From assembly GCF_900250075.1 (NCBI RefSeq), contig NZ_LT977070.1:3080894-3144893 (forward strand): DNA of 64,000 bases. Direction: 5' to 3'. This document shows, piece by piece, positions 29,464-37,958 of the stretch. Made by a program: the position numbers and the translations under genes. The notes under the pieces were generated by a model. The model was not told where the DNA came from, ran no database searches, and saw only the letters and a program-made list of their open reading frames with translations. Origin of the DNA: Cupriavidus taiwanensis (lineage in GTDB: Bacteria; Pseudomonadota; Gammaproteobacteria; Burkholderiales; Burkholderiaceae). The stretch's first letter is position 1, and each line of letters opens with the position of its first letter.

Positions 29464-30603
29464 TCAGATGACGTTGAGGTGTTCGGTGCCCGCGCCCAGG
29501 TCCGAGTCCTTGGCGTGGGTGCTGTGCAGCTTGATCATCAGGCGCAGGTCGTTGAGCGAATCGGCGTTGCGCAGCGCGTCTTCGTAGGTGATCTTGCCGT
29601 GCTCGTACAGGTCGAACAGCGCCTGGTCGAACGAAATCATGCCCTGCTCGCGCGATTTCTTGATGACTTCCTTGAGCTCGTGGATCTCGCCCTTGAAGAT
29701 CAGGTCGGCCACCAGCGGCGTGCCGATCATGATCTCCACCGCCGGCACCCGGCCCTTGCGGCCCGCGCGCGGCAGCAGGCGCTGCGAGATCATCGCCTTC
29801 AGGTTCAGCGACAGGTCGATCAGCAGCTGCTGGCGCTTTTCCTCGGGGAAGAAGTTGACCACGCGGTCGATCGCCTGGTTGGCGTTGTTGGCGTGCAGCG
29901 TGGCCAGGCAGAGGTGCCCGGTCTCGGCATACTGCATCGCGTACTCCATGGTTTCGCGGTCGCGGATCTCGCCGATCAGGATCACGTCGGGCGCCTGGCG
30001 CAGCGTGTTCTTCAGCGCCACGTGCCAGGACTCGGTATCGATGCCGACCTCGCGCTGCGTGACGATGCAGTTCTGGTGCGCGTGCACGTACTCGATCGGA
30101 TCCTCGATGGTGATGATGTGGCCGTAGGAGTGGGCGTTGCGGTGGTCCAGCATCGCCGCCAGCGTGGTCGACTTGCCCGAGCCGGTTGCCCCGGTCACGA
30201 TCACCAGCCCGCGCTTGGCCATCACCACGTCATGCAGCGTCTGCGGCAGGTCCAGGTCCGCCACCGACGGAATGCGCGTATTGATGGTGCGCACCACCAT
30301 GCCGGCCTTGCCCTGCTGGATAAAGGCCGACACGCGGAAGCGCCCGGCCTTGGGCGCGCTGATCGCAAAATTGCATTCGCGGCTGGTGTCGAAGTCCTGC
30401 ACCTGGCGCTCGTTCATCACCGAGCGCACCAGGCCCAGCGCCTGGGTCGGGTTCAGCGGCTGCTGCGACACCGGCGTGATCTTGCCGTCGACCTTGATCG
30501 CCGGCGGGAAGTCCGACGTGATGAACAGGTCCGAGCCGCGGTTGCTGACCATCAGCTCGAGCAGGTCATTGATGTACTTGGCGGCGGATTCGCGGTCGAG
30601 CAT
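29464..30603 (-). CDS. pilU: Twitching motility ATPase PilU
   Basis: PilT-dependent type IV pilus retraction ATPase of 379 residues. Walker A is TGATGSGKST, the Asp box contains TIEDPIEYVH, Walker B is ILIGEIRDRETM, and the His box is ETGHLCLATLHANN. It is assigned to PilU rather than PilT by its longer C-terminal tail, by VSNRGSDLFITSDFPPAIK near the N-terminus, and by being the second of two tandem genes. It starts at the ATG at 30603, 34 bp after the pilT stop. Confidence 0.93.
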   Translation of the reverse strand: MLDRESAAKYINDLLELMVSNRGSDLFITSDFPPAIKVDGKITPVSQQPLNPTQALGLVRSVMNERQVQDFDTSRECNFAISAPKAGRFRVSAFIQQGKAGMVVRTINTRIPSVADLDLPQTLHDVVMAKRGLVIVTGATGSGKSTTLAAMLDHRNAHSYGHIITIEDPIEYVHAHQNCIVTQREVGIDTESWHVALKNTLRQAPDVILIGEIRDRETMEYAMQYAETGHLCLATLHANNANQAIDRVVNFFPEEKRQQLLIDLSLNLKAMISQRLLPRAGRKGRVPAVEIMIGTPLVADLIFKGEIHELKEVIKKSREQGMISFDQALFDLYEHGKITYEDALRNADSLNDLRLMIKLHSTHAKDSDLGAGTEHLNVI

Positions 30604-30637
30604 GGCGGTGTCCTGCTGGAGGAAGAAAAGGCGGGCC

Positions 30638-31681
30638 TCAGCCCATGAACGCGTCCGGGTTCTTGGCAATCGCGCGCGCGTCGCTGTAGCTAATGACGCT
30701 GCGCTTGATCAGGTCCGACAGGCACTGGTCCAGGGTCTGCATGCCCAGCCCGCTGCTGGTCTGCATCATCGAGTACATCTGCGCGATCTTGTTCTCGCGG
30801 ATCAGGTGGCGGATCGCGGGCGTGGCAATCATGATCTCGTGCGCGGCGGTGCGGCCGTTGCCGTCGCGGGTCTTCAGCAGCGTCTGCGAGATCACCGCTT
30901 CCAGCGACTCCGACAGCATGGTGCGCACCATGTCCTTCTCTTCGGGCGGAAACACGTCGACCACGCGGTCGATGGTCTTGGCCGCCGAGCTGGTGTGCAG
31001 CGTGCCGAAGACCAGGTGGCCGGTCTCGGCCGCGGTCAGCGCCAGGCGGATGGTTTCCAGGTCGCGCAGTTCGCCCACCAGGATCACGTCCGGATCCTCA
31101 CGCAGCGCCGAGCGCAGCGCGTTGGCAAACGAATGCGTATGCGGCCCCAGCTCGCGCTGGTTGATCAGGCTCTTCTTGGAGCTGTGCACGAATTCGATCG
31201 GGTCCTCCACCGTGAGGATGTGGCCCATGTCGTTTTCATTGCGATGATCGACCATCGCCGCCAGCGTGGTGGACTTGCCCGAGCCGGTGGGGCCCGTCAC
31301 CAGCACCAGCCCGCGCGGCTTCATGCACAGGTCGGCGAACACCGCCGGCGCGCGCAGCTCTTCCAGCGTCAGCACCTTGGACGGAATGGTACGGAACACC
31401 GCGGCGGCGCCGCGCTGGGTGTTATAGGCATTGACGCGGAAGCGCGACAGGCCGGCGATCTCGAACGAGAAATCGATTTCGAGGCGTTCCTCGTAGGCCT
31501 TGCGCTGGGTGTCGCTCATGATGTCGTACACCATGGCGTGGACATCCTTGTGCGTCATCGAGGCGACGTTGATGCGCCGCATGTCGCCGTGGATACGCAC
31601 CATCGGCGGCATGTCCGCGGACAGATGAAGATCGGACGCCTTGTTCTTGACGGCGAAAGCCAATAGCTGCGCGATGTCCAT
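30638..31681 (-). CDS. pilT: Twitching motility / pilus retraction ATPase PilT
   Basis: Hexameric ATPase at the inner-membrane base of type IV pili that drives pilus disassembly and twitching. At 347 residues it has Walker A GPTGSGKST at 130-138, an Asp box (TVEDPIEFVH), Walker B (ILVGELRDLET) and the His box (ETGHLVFGTLHTSS). It also has the AIRHLIRENK motif needed for retraction, which PilU lacks in this form. pilT and pilU form an operon, with pilT first. yggS is divergent, 66 bp away. No structural pilin genes are in the window. Confidence 0.96.
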   Translation of the reverse strand: MDIAQLLAFAVKNKASDLHLSADMPPMVRIHGDMRRINVASMTHKDVHAMVYDIMSDTQRKAYEERLEIDFSFEIAGLSRFRVNAYNTQRGAAAVFRTIPSKVLTLEELRAPAVFADLCMKPRGLVLVTGPTGSGKSTTLAAMVDHRNENDMGHILTVEDPIEFVHSSKKSLINQRELGPHTHSFANALRSALREDPDVILVGELRDLETIRLALTAAETGHLVFGTLHTSSAAKTIDRVVDVFPPEEKDMVRTMLSESLEAVISQTLLKTRDGNGRTAAHEIMIATPAIRHLIRENKIAQMYSMMQTSSGLGMQTLDQCLSDLIKRSVISYSDARAIAKNPDAFMG

Positions 31682-31747
31682 CTATAATGACCCCACCCTG
31701 ATTTGTTATCGGTACTTGACGTACCTTATATATATGTTCGCCGGATT
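31682..31747. promoter_or_regulatory. Divergent pilT / yggS promoter region with small inverted repeat
   Basis: This 66-bp AT-rich gap must hold or border both promoters. It contains TATAAT at 31683-31688 and a TATATATA run near 31727-31735. An inverted repeat GGTAC, TTGAC, GTACC lies at 31711-31725 and might bind a regulator. I could not fix exact -35/-10 pairs. Confidence 0.45.
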
Positions 31748-32437
31748 ATGTCTGTGATTGCCGCCAACTTGCAAGCCGTACGCCAGGGCATTGCGGCGGC
31801 AGCACAACAGGCCGGCAGGCAACCCGGGGACGTCGCCCTGCTGGCCGTTTCCAAGACCGTTTCCCCCGACCGCATAAGGGCCGCATACGCCGCCGGACAG
31901 CGCGAATTCGGCGAGAACTACGTCCAGGAAGGTATCGACAAGATCGCCGCGCTGGCCGACCTGCGCGGCCACCTGCAATGGCATTTCATCGGCCCGCTGC
32001 AAAGCAACAAGACGCGCCCGGTGGCGGAACATTTCGACTGGGTGCACTCCATCGAGCGGCTCAGGATCGCCGAGCGGCTGTCGGCCCAGCGTCCTGCCGG
32101 CATGGCGCCGTTGCAGGTCTGCATCCAGGTCAATATCAGCGGCGAAGCCAGCAAGAGCGGCGTCGCCCCGGCCGAGGTGCCCGCGCTGGCGCATGCGGTC
32201 GCGGCCTTGCCCAACCTGCGGCTGCGCGGGTTGATGGCAATCCCCGAACCCGCGCACGACCCCGCCGCGCAACGGCGCCCGTTCGCCGCCATGCGCGCCA
32301 TGCTGCAGGCGCTGCGCGCCGACGGCTTGCAGCTCGACACGCTGTCGATGGGCATGTCGGGCGACATGGAGGCCGCCATCGCCGAGGGCGCCACCCTGGT
32401 GCGGATCGGCACCGCCATCTTCGGCGCGCGCGCCTGA
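31748..32437 (+). CDS. yggS: YggS family PLP-binding homeostasis protein
   Basis: Single-domain alanine-racemase-like barrel protein (PLPBP family) of 229 residues that binds and buffers pyridoxal phosphate and affects amino-acid pools. The PLP lysine is Lys36 in LLAVSKTVS. Other family blocks are FGENYVQEG, WHFIGPLQSNK, VNISGEASKSG, GLMAIP and SMGMSGDMEAAI. I start at the ATG at 31748; the longer frame from 31703 runs through the promoter. proC follows after 43 bp, the common yggS-proC pairing. Confidence 0.93.
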   Translation: MSVIAANLQAVRQGIAAAAQQAGRQPGDVALLAVSKTVSPDRIRAAYAAGQREFGENYVQEGIDKIAALADLRGHLQWHFIGPLQSNKTRPVAEHFDWVHSIERLRIAERLSAQRPAGMAPLQVCIQVNISGEASKSGVAPAEVPALAHAVAALPNLRLRGLMAIPEPAHDPAAQRRPFAAMRAMLQALRADGLQLDTLSMGMSGDMEAAIAEGATLVRIGTAIFGARA

Positions 32438-32480
32438 CGTCCGCGCCCCGACCGGAATCTTTCAGACCCCAGAGACCTTC

Positions 32481-33317
32481 ATGCTCGACACCCTCACCTT
32501 CGGCTTTCTTGGCGGCGGCAACATGGCTTCCGCACTGATCGGCGGCCTGATCGCGCGCGGCGTGCCCGCCGGCGCGATCCGCGTGGTCGACCCGTTTCCG
32601 GAAGCGCAGCAGCGCCTGGCGCGCGACCTCGGCGTGCATGCGGCCGCGGCCCCGGACGCCGCCTTCGGCGCCAGCGATGTGCTGGTGCTGGCGGTCAAGC
32701 CGCAGCAGTTCCGCGACGCCGCGGCGCAGCTGCTGCCGCACCTGCCGGGCGAGGGCCCGGGCAACCTGGTGATCAGCGTGGCCGCCGGCATCCGGCTGCA
32801 GGACATGCAGCGCTGGCTCGGCGGGCGCAACCGCGTAGTGCGGGCGATGCCGAATACGCCGGCGCTGTCGGGCATGGGCATGACGGGGCTGGCCGCGCCG
32901 GCCACGCTGTCGGCCGAAGACCGGGCGATTGCCAGCGCCGTGGCCGAGGCCGTCGGCAAGTGCGTGTGGGTCGATGGCGATGAGCAGATCGACGCCGTCA
33001 CCGCGATTTCCGGCAGCGGCCCGGCCTACGTGTTCTATTTCATCGAGGCCATGCAGCGCGCCGCCACCGAACTGGGACTGAGCGCCGAACAGGGACGCGA
33101 GCTCGCGGTGGAAACCTTCCGCGGCGCGGCCACGCTGGCGGGGCAATCGCCCGAACCGGTAGCAACGCTGCGCGAGCGCGTGACGTCGAAGGGGGGCACC
33201 ACCTATGCGGCGCTGACCTCGATGGAGGCCTCGGGCATCGCCGATGCCTTCGTGCGGGCGATGCACGCGGCCGCGGCGCGCGGCAAGGAAATGGGGGCGG
33301 AGTTCGGCAAGGATTGA
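32481..33317 (+). CDS. proC: Pyrroline-5-carboxylate reductase
   Basis: Last step of proline synthesis: NAD(P)H-dependent reduction of pyrroline-5-carboxylate. The 278-residue product starts with a Rossmann motif (FGFLGGGNMASALIGGL). It also has AVKPQQF, NRVVRAMPNTPAL and the C-terminal signature AISGSGPAYVFYFIEAM near residue 175, and ends with the RVTSKGGTTYAAL segment. It is co-directional with yggS and followed by a REP-like palindrome. Confidence 0.96.
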   Translation: MLDTLTFGFLGGGNMASALIGGLIARGVPAGAIRVVDPFPEAQQRLARDLGVHAAAAPDAAFGASDVLVLAVKPQQFRDAAAQLLPHLPGEGPGNLVISVAAGIRLQDMQRWLGGRNRVVRAMPNTPALSGMGMTGLAAPATLSAEDRAIASAVAEAVGKCVWVDGDEQIDAVTAISGSGPAYVFYFIEAMQRAATELGLSAEQGRELAVETFRGAATLAGQSPEPVATLRERVTSKGGTTYAALTSMEASGIADAFVRAMHAAAARGKEMGAEFGKD

Positions 33318-33342
33318 AGTACCAGGACGCCCGCAGCAAGCT

Positions 33343-33370
33343 CCCCTCGCCCGCCTGCGGGAGAGGGGAT
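33343..33370. repeat. REP-like palindrome between proC and ubiA
   Basis: TCCCCTC-G-CCCGC and GCGGG-A-GAGGGGA pair around CT. It lies 25 bp after the proC stop between convergent genes and may also act as a terminator or 3'-end stabiliser. Confidence 0.7.
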
Positions 33371-33393
33371 CAAACCCTCAGCCAGCGTACAAA

Positions 33394-34251
33394 TCACCGC
33401 ACCGCGTACGCCAGCGCCGTCCCCGCAAACACGCAAGCCCCCAGCCAGTTGTTGTGCCGGAACGCCGCGAAGCACCGCATCCGGTCGCGCTCGCGGATCA
33501 GGGTGTAGTGGTAGCCGGCACAGCCGATCGCCGCAACCAGCCCCACCCAGTACGGCCAGCCCAGGCCCAGCAGCACGCCCGCCCATGCCATCAGCGCAAA
33601 GAACGCGGCGTAGCACAGCATGATCGCCGCCACATCGAAGCGCCCGAAGGTGATGGCCGAGGTCTTCATGCCGATCAGCAGGTCGTCGTCTCGATCGACC
33701 ATGGCATAGGCAGTGTCATACGCGACCGCCCAGAACACATTGGCCAGCAGCATCAGCCAGGCCACCGGCGGCACCTGGTCCTGGATCGCGGCGAAGGCCA
33801 TCGGGATGCCGAAGCCGAACGCGATCCCCAGGTAGGCCTGCGGAATCGCAAAGAAGCGCTTGAAGAACGGGTAGGTGCCCGCCACCACCGCGGCCACCAC
33901 CGCCAGCCATTTGGTCAGCGCGTTGAGCGGCAGCACCAGCGCAAACGCCACCAGCGCCAGCACGGCGGCCACCGCCAGCGCTTCCCACGCGGCGATCTTG
34001 CCGGCGGTCAGCGGCCGTTCCCGGGTGCGCTTGACGTGCTTGTCGAAGTCGCGGTCGGCCCAGTCATTGATGGCGCAGCCGGCCGAGCGCATCAGGAAGG
34101 TGCCCGCGACGAAGATCCAGAACAGGCCCCAGCGCGGCGGCCCGTCCGCCGCCATCCACATGGCCCACAGCGTCGGCCACAGCAGCAGCAGCGTGCCGAT
34201 GGGCTTGTCGATGCGCACCAGGCGCGCGTAGAGGGCAAGGCGTTCAAGCAT
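33394..34251 (-). CDS. ubiA: 4-hydroxybenzoate polyprenyltransferase
   Basis: Membrane prenyltransferase of ubiquinone synthesis that attaches the polyprenyl chain to 4-hydroxybenzoate. At 285 residues it has about eight or nine transmembrane segments. Both Asp-rich substrate motifs are present: NDWADRDFD, binding the prenyl diphosphate with Mg, and [14 protein letters not shown]. The [17 protein letters not shown] stretch near the N-terminus is typical. I start at the ATG at 34251 ([11 protein letters not shown]); a TTG at 34311 would extend it. It lies downstream of dps on the same strand, with a 141-bp gap. Confidence 0.94.
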   Translation of the reverse strand: MLERLALYARLVRIDKPIGTLLLLWPTLWAMWMAADGPPRWGLFWIFVAGTFLMRSAGCAINDWADRDFDKHVKRTRERPLTAGKIAAWEALAVAAVLALVAFALVLPLNALTKWLAVVAAVVAGTYPFFKRFFAIPQAYLGIAFGFGIPMAFAAIQDQVPPVAWLMLLANVFWAVAYDTAYAMVDRDDDLLIGMKTSAITFGRFDVAAIMLCYAAFFALMAWAGVLLGLGWPYWVGLVAAIGCAGYHYTLIRERDRMRCFAAFRHNNWLGACVFAGTALAYAVR

Positions 34252-34392
34252 GGGGGTCGGGGGCAACGGCGAGAGGGTCTGCACGGCGAGGATCCGGGGC
34301 GGGCGATTCAATGAAAACGCGCCGCAGCCCGGACGGCCGCGACGCGCAGTGCCGGCCGCCGCAGGCGCGGCAGCCAGGAGAGCGGGCCGGCC

Positions 34393-34878
34393 TCAGGCCA
34401 GCATCGAGCGCAGCATCCACGCGGTTTTTTCATGCGTCTGCATGCGCTGGGTCAGCAGGTCGGCCGAGGGCTCGTCGCCGGCGGCATCGATCACCGGGAA
34501 GATCGAGCGCGCGGTGCGCACCACGGCTTCCTGGCCTTCGACCAGCTTGCGGATCATGTCGGTGGCCTCGGGCACGCCCTCTTCCTCGGCGATCGACGAC
34601 AGCCGCGCGTACTCCTTGTAGGTGCCCGGCGCCGGGTAGCCCAGCGCGCGGATACGCTCGGCGATCGAGTCCACGGCCAGCGCCAGTTCGTTGTACTGGG
34701 TCTCGAACATCAGATGCAGCGTATTGAACATCGGACCCGTCACGTTCCAGTGGAAGTTGTGGGTCTTGAGGTAGAGGGTATAGGTGTCCGCCAGCAGCTT
34801 GGACAACCCTTCCGCGATCTTCTTCCGGTCCTTGTCGGAAATACCGATATTCACGCTCATCTCGTTCTTCTTTGCCAT
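34393..34878 (-). CDS. dps: Dps-like ferritin (starvation/oxidative-stress DNA-binding protein)
   Basis: Dodecameric mini-ferritin of 161 residues that oxidises Fe(II) with hydrogen peroxide, stores iron and can protect DNA. The ferroxidase site is recognisable: [13 protein letters not shown] supplies the His ligands, and downstream D and E residues occur in [23 protein letters not shown], split here as [14 protein letters not shown] and IAERIRALG. The N-terminus [13 protein letters not shown] is short and Lys-containing, so DNA binding by the tail is uncertain. I start at the ATG at 34878. It is downstream of katA and oxyR on the same strand, fitting an OxyR-controlled peroxide block. Confidence 0.92.
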   Translation of the reverse strand: MAKKNEMSVNIGISDKDRKKIAEGLSKLLADTYTLYLKTHNFHWNVTGPMFNTLHLMFETQYNELALAVDSIAERIRALGYPAPGTYKEYARLSSIAEEEGVPEATDMIRKLVEGQEAVVRTARSIFPVIDAAGDEPSADLLTQRMQTHEKTAWMLRSMLA

Positions 34879-34981
34879 GGTAGATACGCTCCGTTCTGGT
34901 ATAGCCACGAGGCGCGCCGCCGGGCTTGCCGAATCGTGGCGATTCGGGGGGCCGGGCGGCGCGGTACCCCGCATTATTGCA

Positions 34982-35029
34982 CCGGGCAACGGTCCCGGCC
35001 AAACCCCGCGCCGGGGGGCCGTTGCCTGG
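34982..35029 (-). terminator. Long GC-rich hairpin after katA
   Basis: CCGGGCAACGG... and ...CCGTTGCCTGG are near-perfect arms around a GC-rich centre. It starts 8 bp past the katA stop. There is no clear U tract, so it could be a terminator or an mRNA-stabilising hairpin between katA and dps. Confidence 0.5.
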
Positions 35030-35036
35030 CGGGCGC

Positions 35037-36479
35037 TTATTGCAGGTTGAGCGCGCGCTTCACGCCCTCGCCGTAGGCCGGGTCGGCCTTGCTGAAGTGT
35101 TCCAGCTGCACGCGCACGATGGCCTCCGGCACGCCCTGCATCGCCGCGGCGATATTGGCGAACAGGCGCTGGCGCTGGCCCTCGTCGAACAGGCGGAACA
35201 GCGCGCCGGGCTGGCTGTAGTAGTCGGTGTCGACGCGGTGGTCCCAGCGGTCGGCGGCGCCGTCGAGCGCCAGCGGCGGCTCGATTGCGCGCTCGCTGGC
35301 GGCGTAGGCGCTTTCGCGGTTGGGCTCGTAGTTGAGCTTGCCGCCCTGGTTGCCGTCCACTCGCATCGCGCCGTCACGGTGGAAGCTGTTGTGGAACGGG
35401 CATTTCGGCGCATTGACCGGGATCTGGGCGTGGTTGATGCCCAGGCGGTAGCGCTGCGTGTCGCCATACGAGAACAGCCGTCCCTGCAGCATCTTGTCGG
35501 GCGAGAAGCCGATGCCGGGCACGATATTGGCCGGGTTCATCGCCACCTGCTCGACCTCGGCAAAATAGTTGTCCGGGTTGCGGTTGAGCTCGACCACGCC
35601 CACGTCGATCAGCGGATAGTCCTTGTGCGGCCAGACCTTGGTCAGGTCGAACGGGTTGATGTGGTACCTGGCCGCCTCGGCCTCCGGCATGACCTGCACG
35701 CGCAGGTTCCAGCGCGGGAAGTTGCCGCGCTCGATATTGTCGAACAGGTCGCGCTGGGCGCTCTCGCGGTCGTTTGCCACCACCTTGGCCGCTTCCTCGT
35801 TGGTCCAGTTCTCCACGCCCTGCTGCGACTTGAAGTGGAACTTGACGTAGAAGCGCTCGTTATTGGCGTTGATGAACGAGTACGTGTGCGAGCCGAAGCC
35901 GTGCATCTGCCGGTAGTTCTGCGGCAGGCCGCGGTCGCTCATCAGGATGGTGACCTGGTGCAGCGATTCCGGATGGCGCGACCAGAAGTCCCACACCGCG
36001 ATCGGGTCGCGCAGGTTGGTGCGCGGGTTGCGCTTCTGCGTGTGGATGAAGTCGGGGAACTTGAGCGGGTCGCGCACGAAGAACACCGGCGTGTTGTTGC
36101 CGACCAGGTCCCAGTTGCCTTCGTCGGTATAGAACTTGATCGAGAAGCCGCGCACGTCGCGCTCGGCGTCGGCCGCGCCGCGCTCGCCGGCAACGGTGGA
36201 GAAGCGGATGAACAGCGGCGTTTCCTTGCCGACCTCGGCAAACACCGAGGCCTTGGTGTACTGGGTGATGTCGTGGGTGATGCGCAGCGTGCCGTAGGCG
36301 CCGGAGCCCTTGGCGTGCACGCGGCGCTCGGGAATGACTTCGCGGTCGAAGTGGGCCAGCTTTTCGAGGAACCAGACGTCCTGCAGCAGCATCGGGCCGC
36401 GCGGGCCGGCGGTCTGCGAGTTCTGGTTATCGGCGACCGGTGCGCCGGCGGCAGTGGTGAGAGTGTCCTTCTTGCTCAT
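35037..36479 (-). CDS. katA: Catalase, monofunctional heme type (clade 3-like)
   Basis: Small-subunit heme catalase of 480 residues that dismutates hydrogen peroxide. The catalytic His is in [11 protein letters not shown], the distal Asn in [14 protein letters not shown], and the proximal heme Tyr in [14 protein letters not shown]. No signal peptide is present ([12 protein letters not shown]), so it is cytoplasmic. The length of about 480 residues marks the small-subunit group that also binds NADPH. oxyR lies 408 bp upstream on the same strand and dps lies downstream, so peroxide induction through OxyR is expected. Confidence 0.96.
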   Translation of the reverse strand: MSKKDTLTTAAGAPVADNQNSQTAGPRGPMLLQDVWFLEKLAHFDREVIPERRVHAKGSGAYGTLRITHDITQYTKASVFAEVGKETPLFIRFSTVAGERGAADAERDVRGFSIKFYTDEGNWDLVGNNTPVFFVRDPLKFPDFIHTQKRNPRTNLRDPIAVWDFWSRHPESLHQVTILMSDRGLPQNYRQMHGFGSHTYSFINANNERFYVKFHFKSQQGVENWTNEEAAKVVANDRESAQRDLFDNIERGNFPRWNLRVQVMPEAEAARYHINPFDLTKVWPHKDYPLIDVGVVELNRNPDNYFAEVEQVAMNPANIVPGIGFSPDKMLQGRLFSYGDTQRYRLGINHAQIPVNAPKCPFHNSFHRDGAMRVDGNQGGKLNYEPNRESAYAASERAIEPPLALDGAADRWDHRVDTDYYSQPGALFRLFDEGQRQRLFANIAAAMQGVPEAIVRVQLEHFSKADPAYGEGVKRALNLQ

Positions 36480-36680
36480 CTTTTCCTCTTTGTGGGTCGG
36501 CTGAAAGGGAATGCCGCGTCAGTGCGCAGCGGCATAGCAGGCCAGGCAATCGAGCAGGCGGCGCCCCATGCGGAGGGAAAAACGGGGCTGGGTGGGTGTC
36601 GTTATCAGTGACTGGGCGCTGGTGCTCATCATCGGTTCCTGTCTTGCGTCGACGCCATCCGCATCGACAGGCACCAGTCT

Positions 36681-36745
36681 ACAAATTATCTATTAAGTTG
36701 AGAATTTAATTATTTATACCTATGTATTAGGTCAAATCTATTCGG
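36681..36745 (-). promoter_or_regulatory. AT-rich katA control region
   Basis: A strikingly AT-rich stretch in a GC-rich chromosome, about 200 bp before the katA ATG. On the minus strand it contains ATAG, seven bases, CTAA, close to one half of an OxyR site (ATAG-N7-CTAT), and several other ATAG tetramers not in perfect 11-bp register. The rest of the 408-bp gap between oxyR and katA holds the oxyR terminator and no gene that I can support. Confidence 0.5.
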
Positions 36746-36825
36746 GGTTAGGGAAACTTATGCCAGCAGCAGGTGACCACCCGAAGACAGCCTGGGGAAA
36801 CGACTGGTCAGGGAAGCAGAAAAGA

Positions 36826-36860
36826 CAACGGCCGCAGCGGCATCTCCGCTGCGGCCGTTG
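36826..36860 (-). terminator. Strong terminator after oxyR
   Basis: CAACGGCCGCAGCGG and CCGCTGCGGCCGTTG form a 15-bp perfect stem around CATCT. On the minus strand TCTTTTCT follows. It lies 27 bp past the oxyR stop, so katA has its own promoter. Confidence 0.9.
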
Positions 36861-36887
36861 CATGGCCAGTTCCTTCGGCGCGACCGT

Positions 36888-37838
36888 TCAGGCGGCTTCG
36901 GCCAGTTCCTTGGCGTCGAGCTTGCGCACGCCTGGCAGGTCGCAGGCGGCCACGGCGTTGGCCAGCGCTTCCATCGCCGGCAGGCGGGTGAAGCTCTTGC
37001 GCCAGGCCAGCACTACGCGCCGGTCGGGCACGGGGTCGGCAAACGGCACGTACGACAGCATGTCGCCCTTGGCTTTCAGGTCGGGCACCGAGGTGCGCGG
37101 CAGCACGGTGATGCCGACCCCGCTGGCCACCATATGGCGTATGGTCTCGAGCGACGAGCCCTCGAAGGTCTTCTGGATGCCGTCGGCCGCCTGCGAAAAA
37201 CGCGACAACTCGGGGCATACACCCAGCACGTGGTCGCGGAAGCAGTGGCCGCTGCCCAGCAGCAGCATGGTCTGCTGCTTCAGCTCCTCGGGGTCGACCG
37301 CGTGCACCTGCGCCAGCTGGTGGCCGCGCGGCACGGCCACGACAAAGGGTTCGTCATAGAGCGGGCGCACCGTCAGGCCGGAATCGGGAAACGGCTCGGC
37401 CATCACCGCGCAGTCGATCTCGCCCTGCTTGAGCAACTCGATCAGCTTGTGGGTGTAGTTCTCCTGCAGCATCAGCGGCATCTGCGGCACGGTGTCGATC
37501 ATCTGCTTGACCAGCGACGGCAGCAGGTACGGCCCGATGGTGTAGATCACGCCCACGCGCAGCGGGCCCGCGAGCGGGTCCTTGCCCTGCTTGGCGATCT
37601 CGCGGATGGCCATGGTCTGCTCCAGCACACGCTGGGCCTGCGCCACGATCTGCTCGCCGACCGACGTCACCGACACCTCGGAGGTGCCGCGCTCGAAGAT
37701 CTGCACGTTGAGTTCGTCTTCCAGCTTCTTGATGGCGACCGACAGCGTCGGCTGCGACACGAAGCAGGCTTCGGCGGCCCGGCCGAAATGGCGCTCGCGC
37801 GCCACGGCGACGATGTACTTGAGTTCAGTGAGCGTCAT
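36888..37838 (-). CDS. oxyR: Hydrogen peroxide sensor and LysR-family activator OxyR
   Basis: Peroxide-sensing regulator of 316 residues. The N-terminal helix-turn-helix includes FGRAAEACFVSQPTLSVAIK, and the redox domain carries Cys199 and Cys208 in SGHCFRDHVLGVCPE. These are the same residue numbers as the two cysteines that form the activating disulfide in E. coli OxyR. The length is slightly greater than E. coli OxyR (305). Gene order on the minus strand is recG, oxyR, katA, dps; pairing of oxyR with recG is typical of Burkholderia and relatives. Confidence 0.95.
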   Translation of the reverse strand: MTLTELKYIVAVARERHFGRAAEACFVSQPTLSVAIKKLEDELNVQIFERGTSEVSVTSVGEQIVAQAQRVLEQTMAIREIAKQGKDPLAGPLRVGVIYTIGPYLLPSLVKQMIDTVPQMPLMLQENYTHKLIELLKQGEIDCAVMAEPFPDSGLTVRPLYDEPFVVAVPRGHQLAQVHAVDPEELKQQTMLLLGSGHCFRDHVLGVCPELSRFSQAADGIQKTFEGSSLETIRHMVASGVGITVLPRTSVPDLKAKGDMLSYVPFADPVPDRRVVLAWRKSFTRLPAMEALANAVAACDLPGVRKLDAKELAEAA

Positions 37839-37958
37839 GACTTATCAAATCCGGGTAGGCGATAGATTTTACCTTCGATTGCCGGATCTGTCAGAGTGCC
37901 CACTTCACGCGAGCCGGTATGCGCCGGCTTCCGCACAAAGCCGGCCACAAGACTTCAA

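Noticed and set aside
36760..37359. Plus-strand frame in the katA-oxyR gap running into oxyR antisense
   Set aside because: It crosses the oxyR terminator and then runs opposite the oxyR coding region; no family resemblance.
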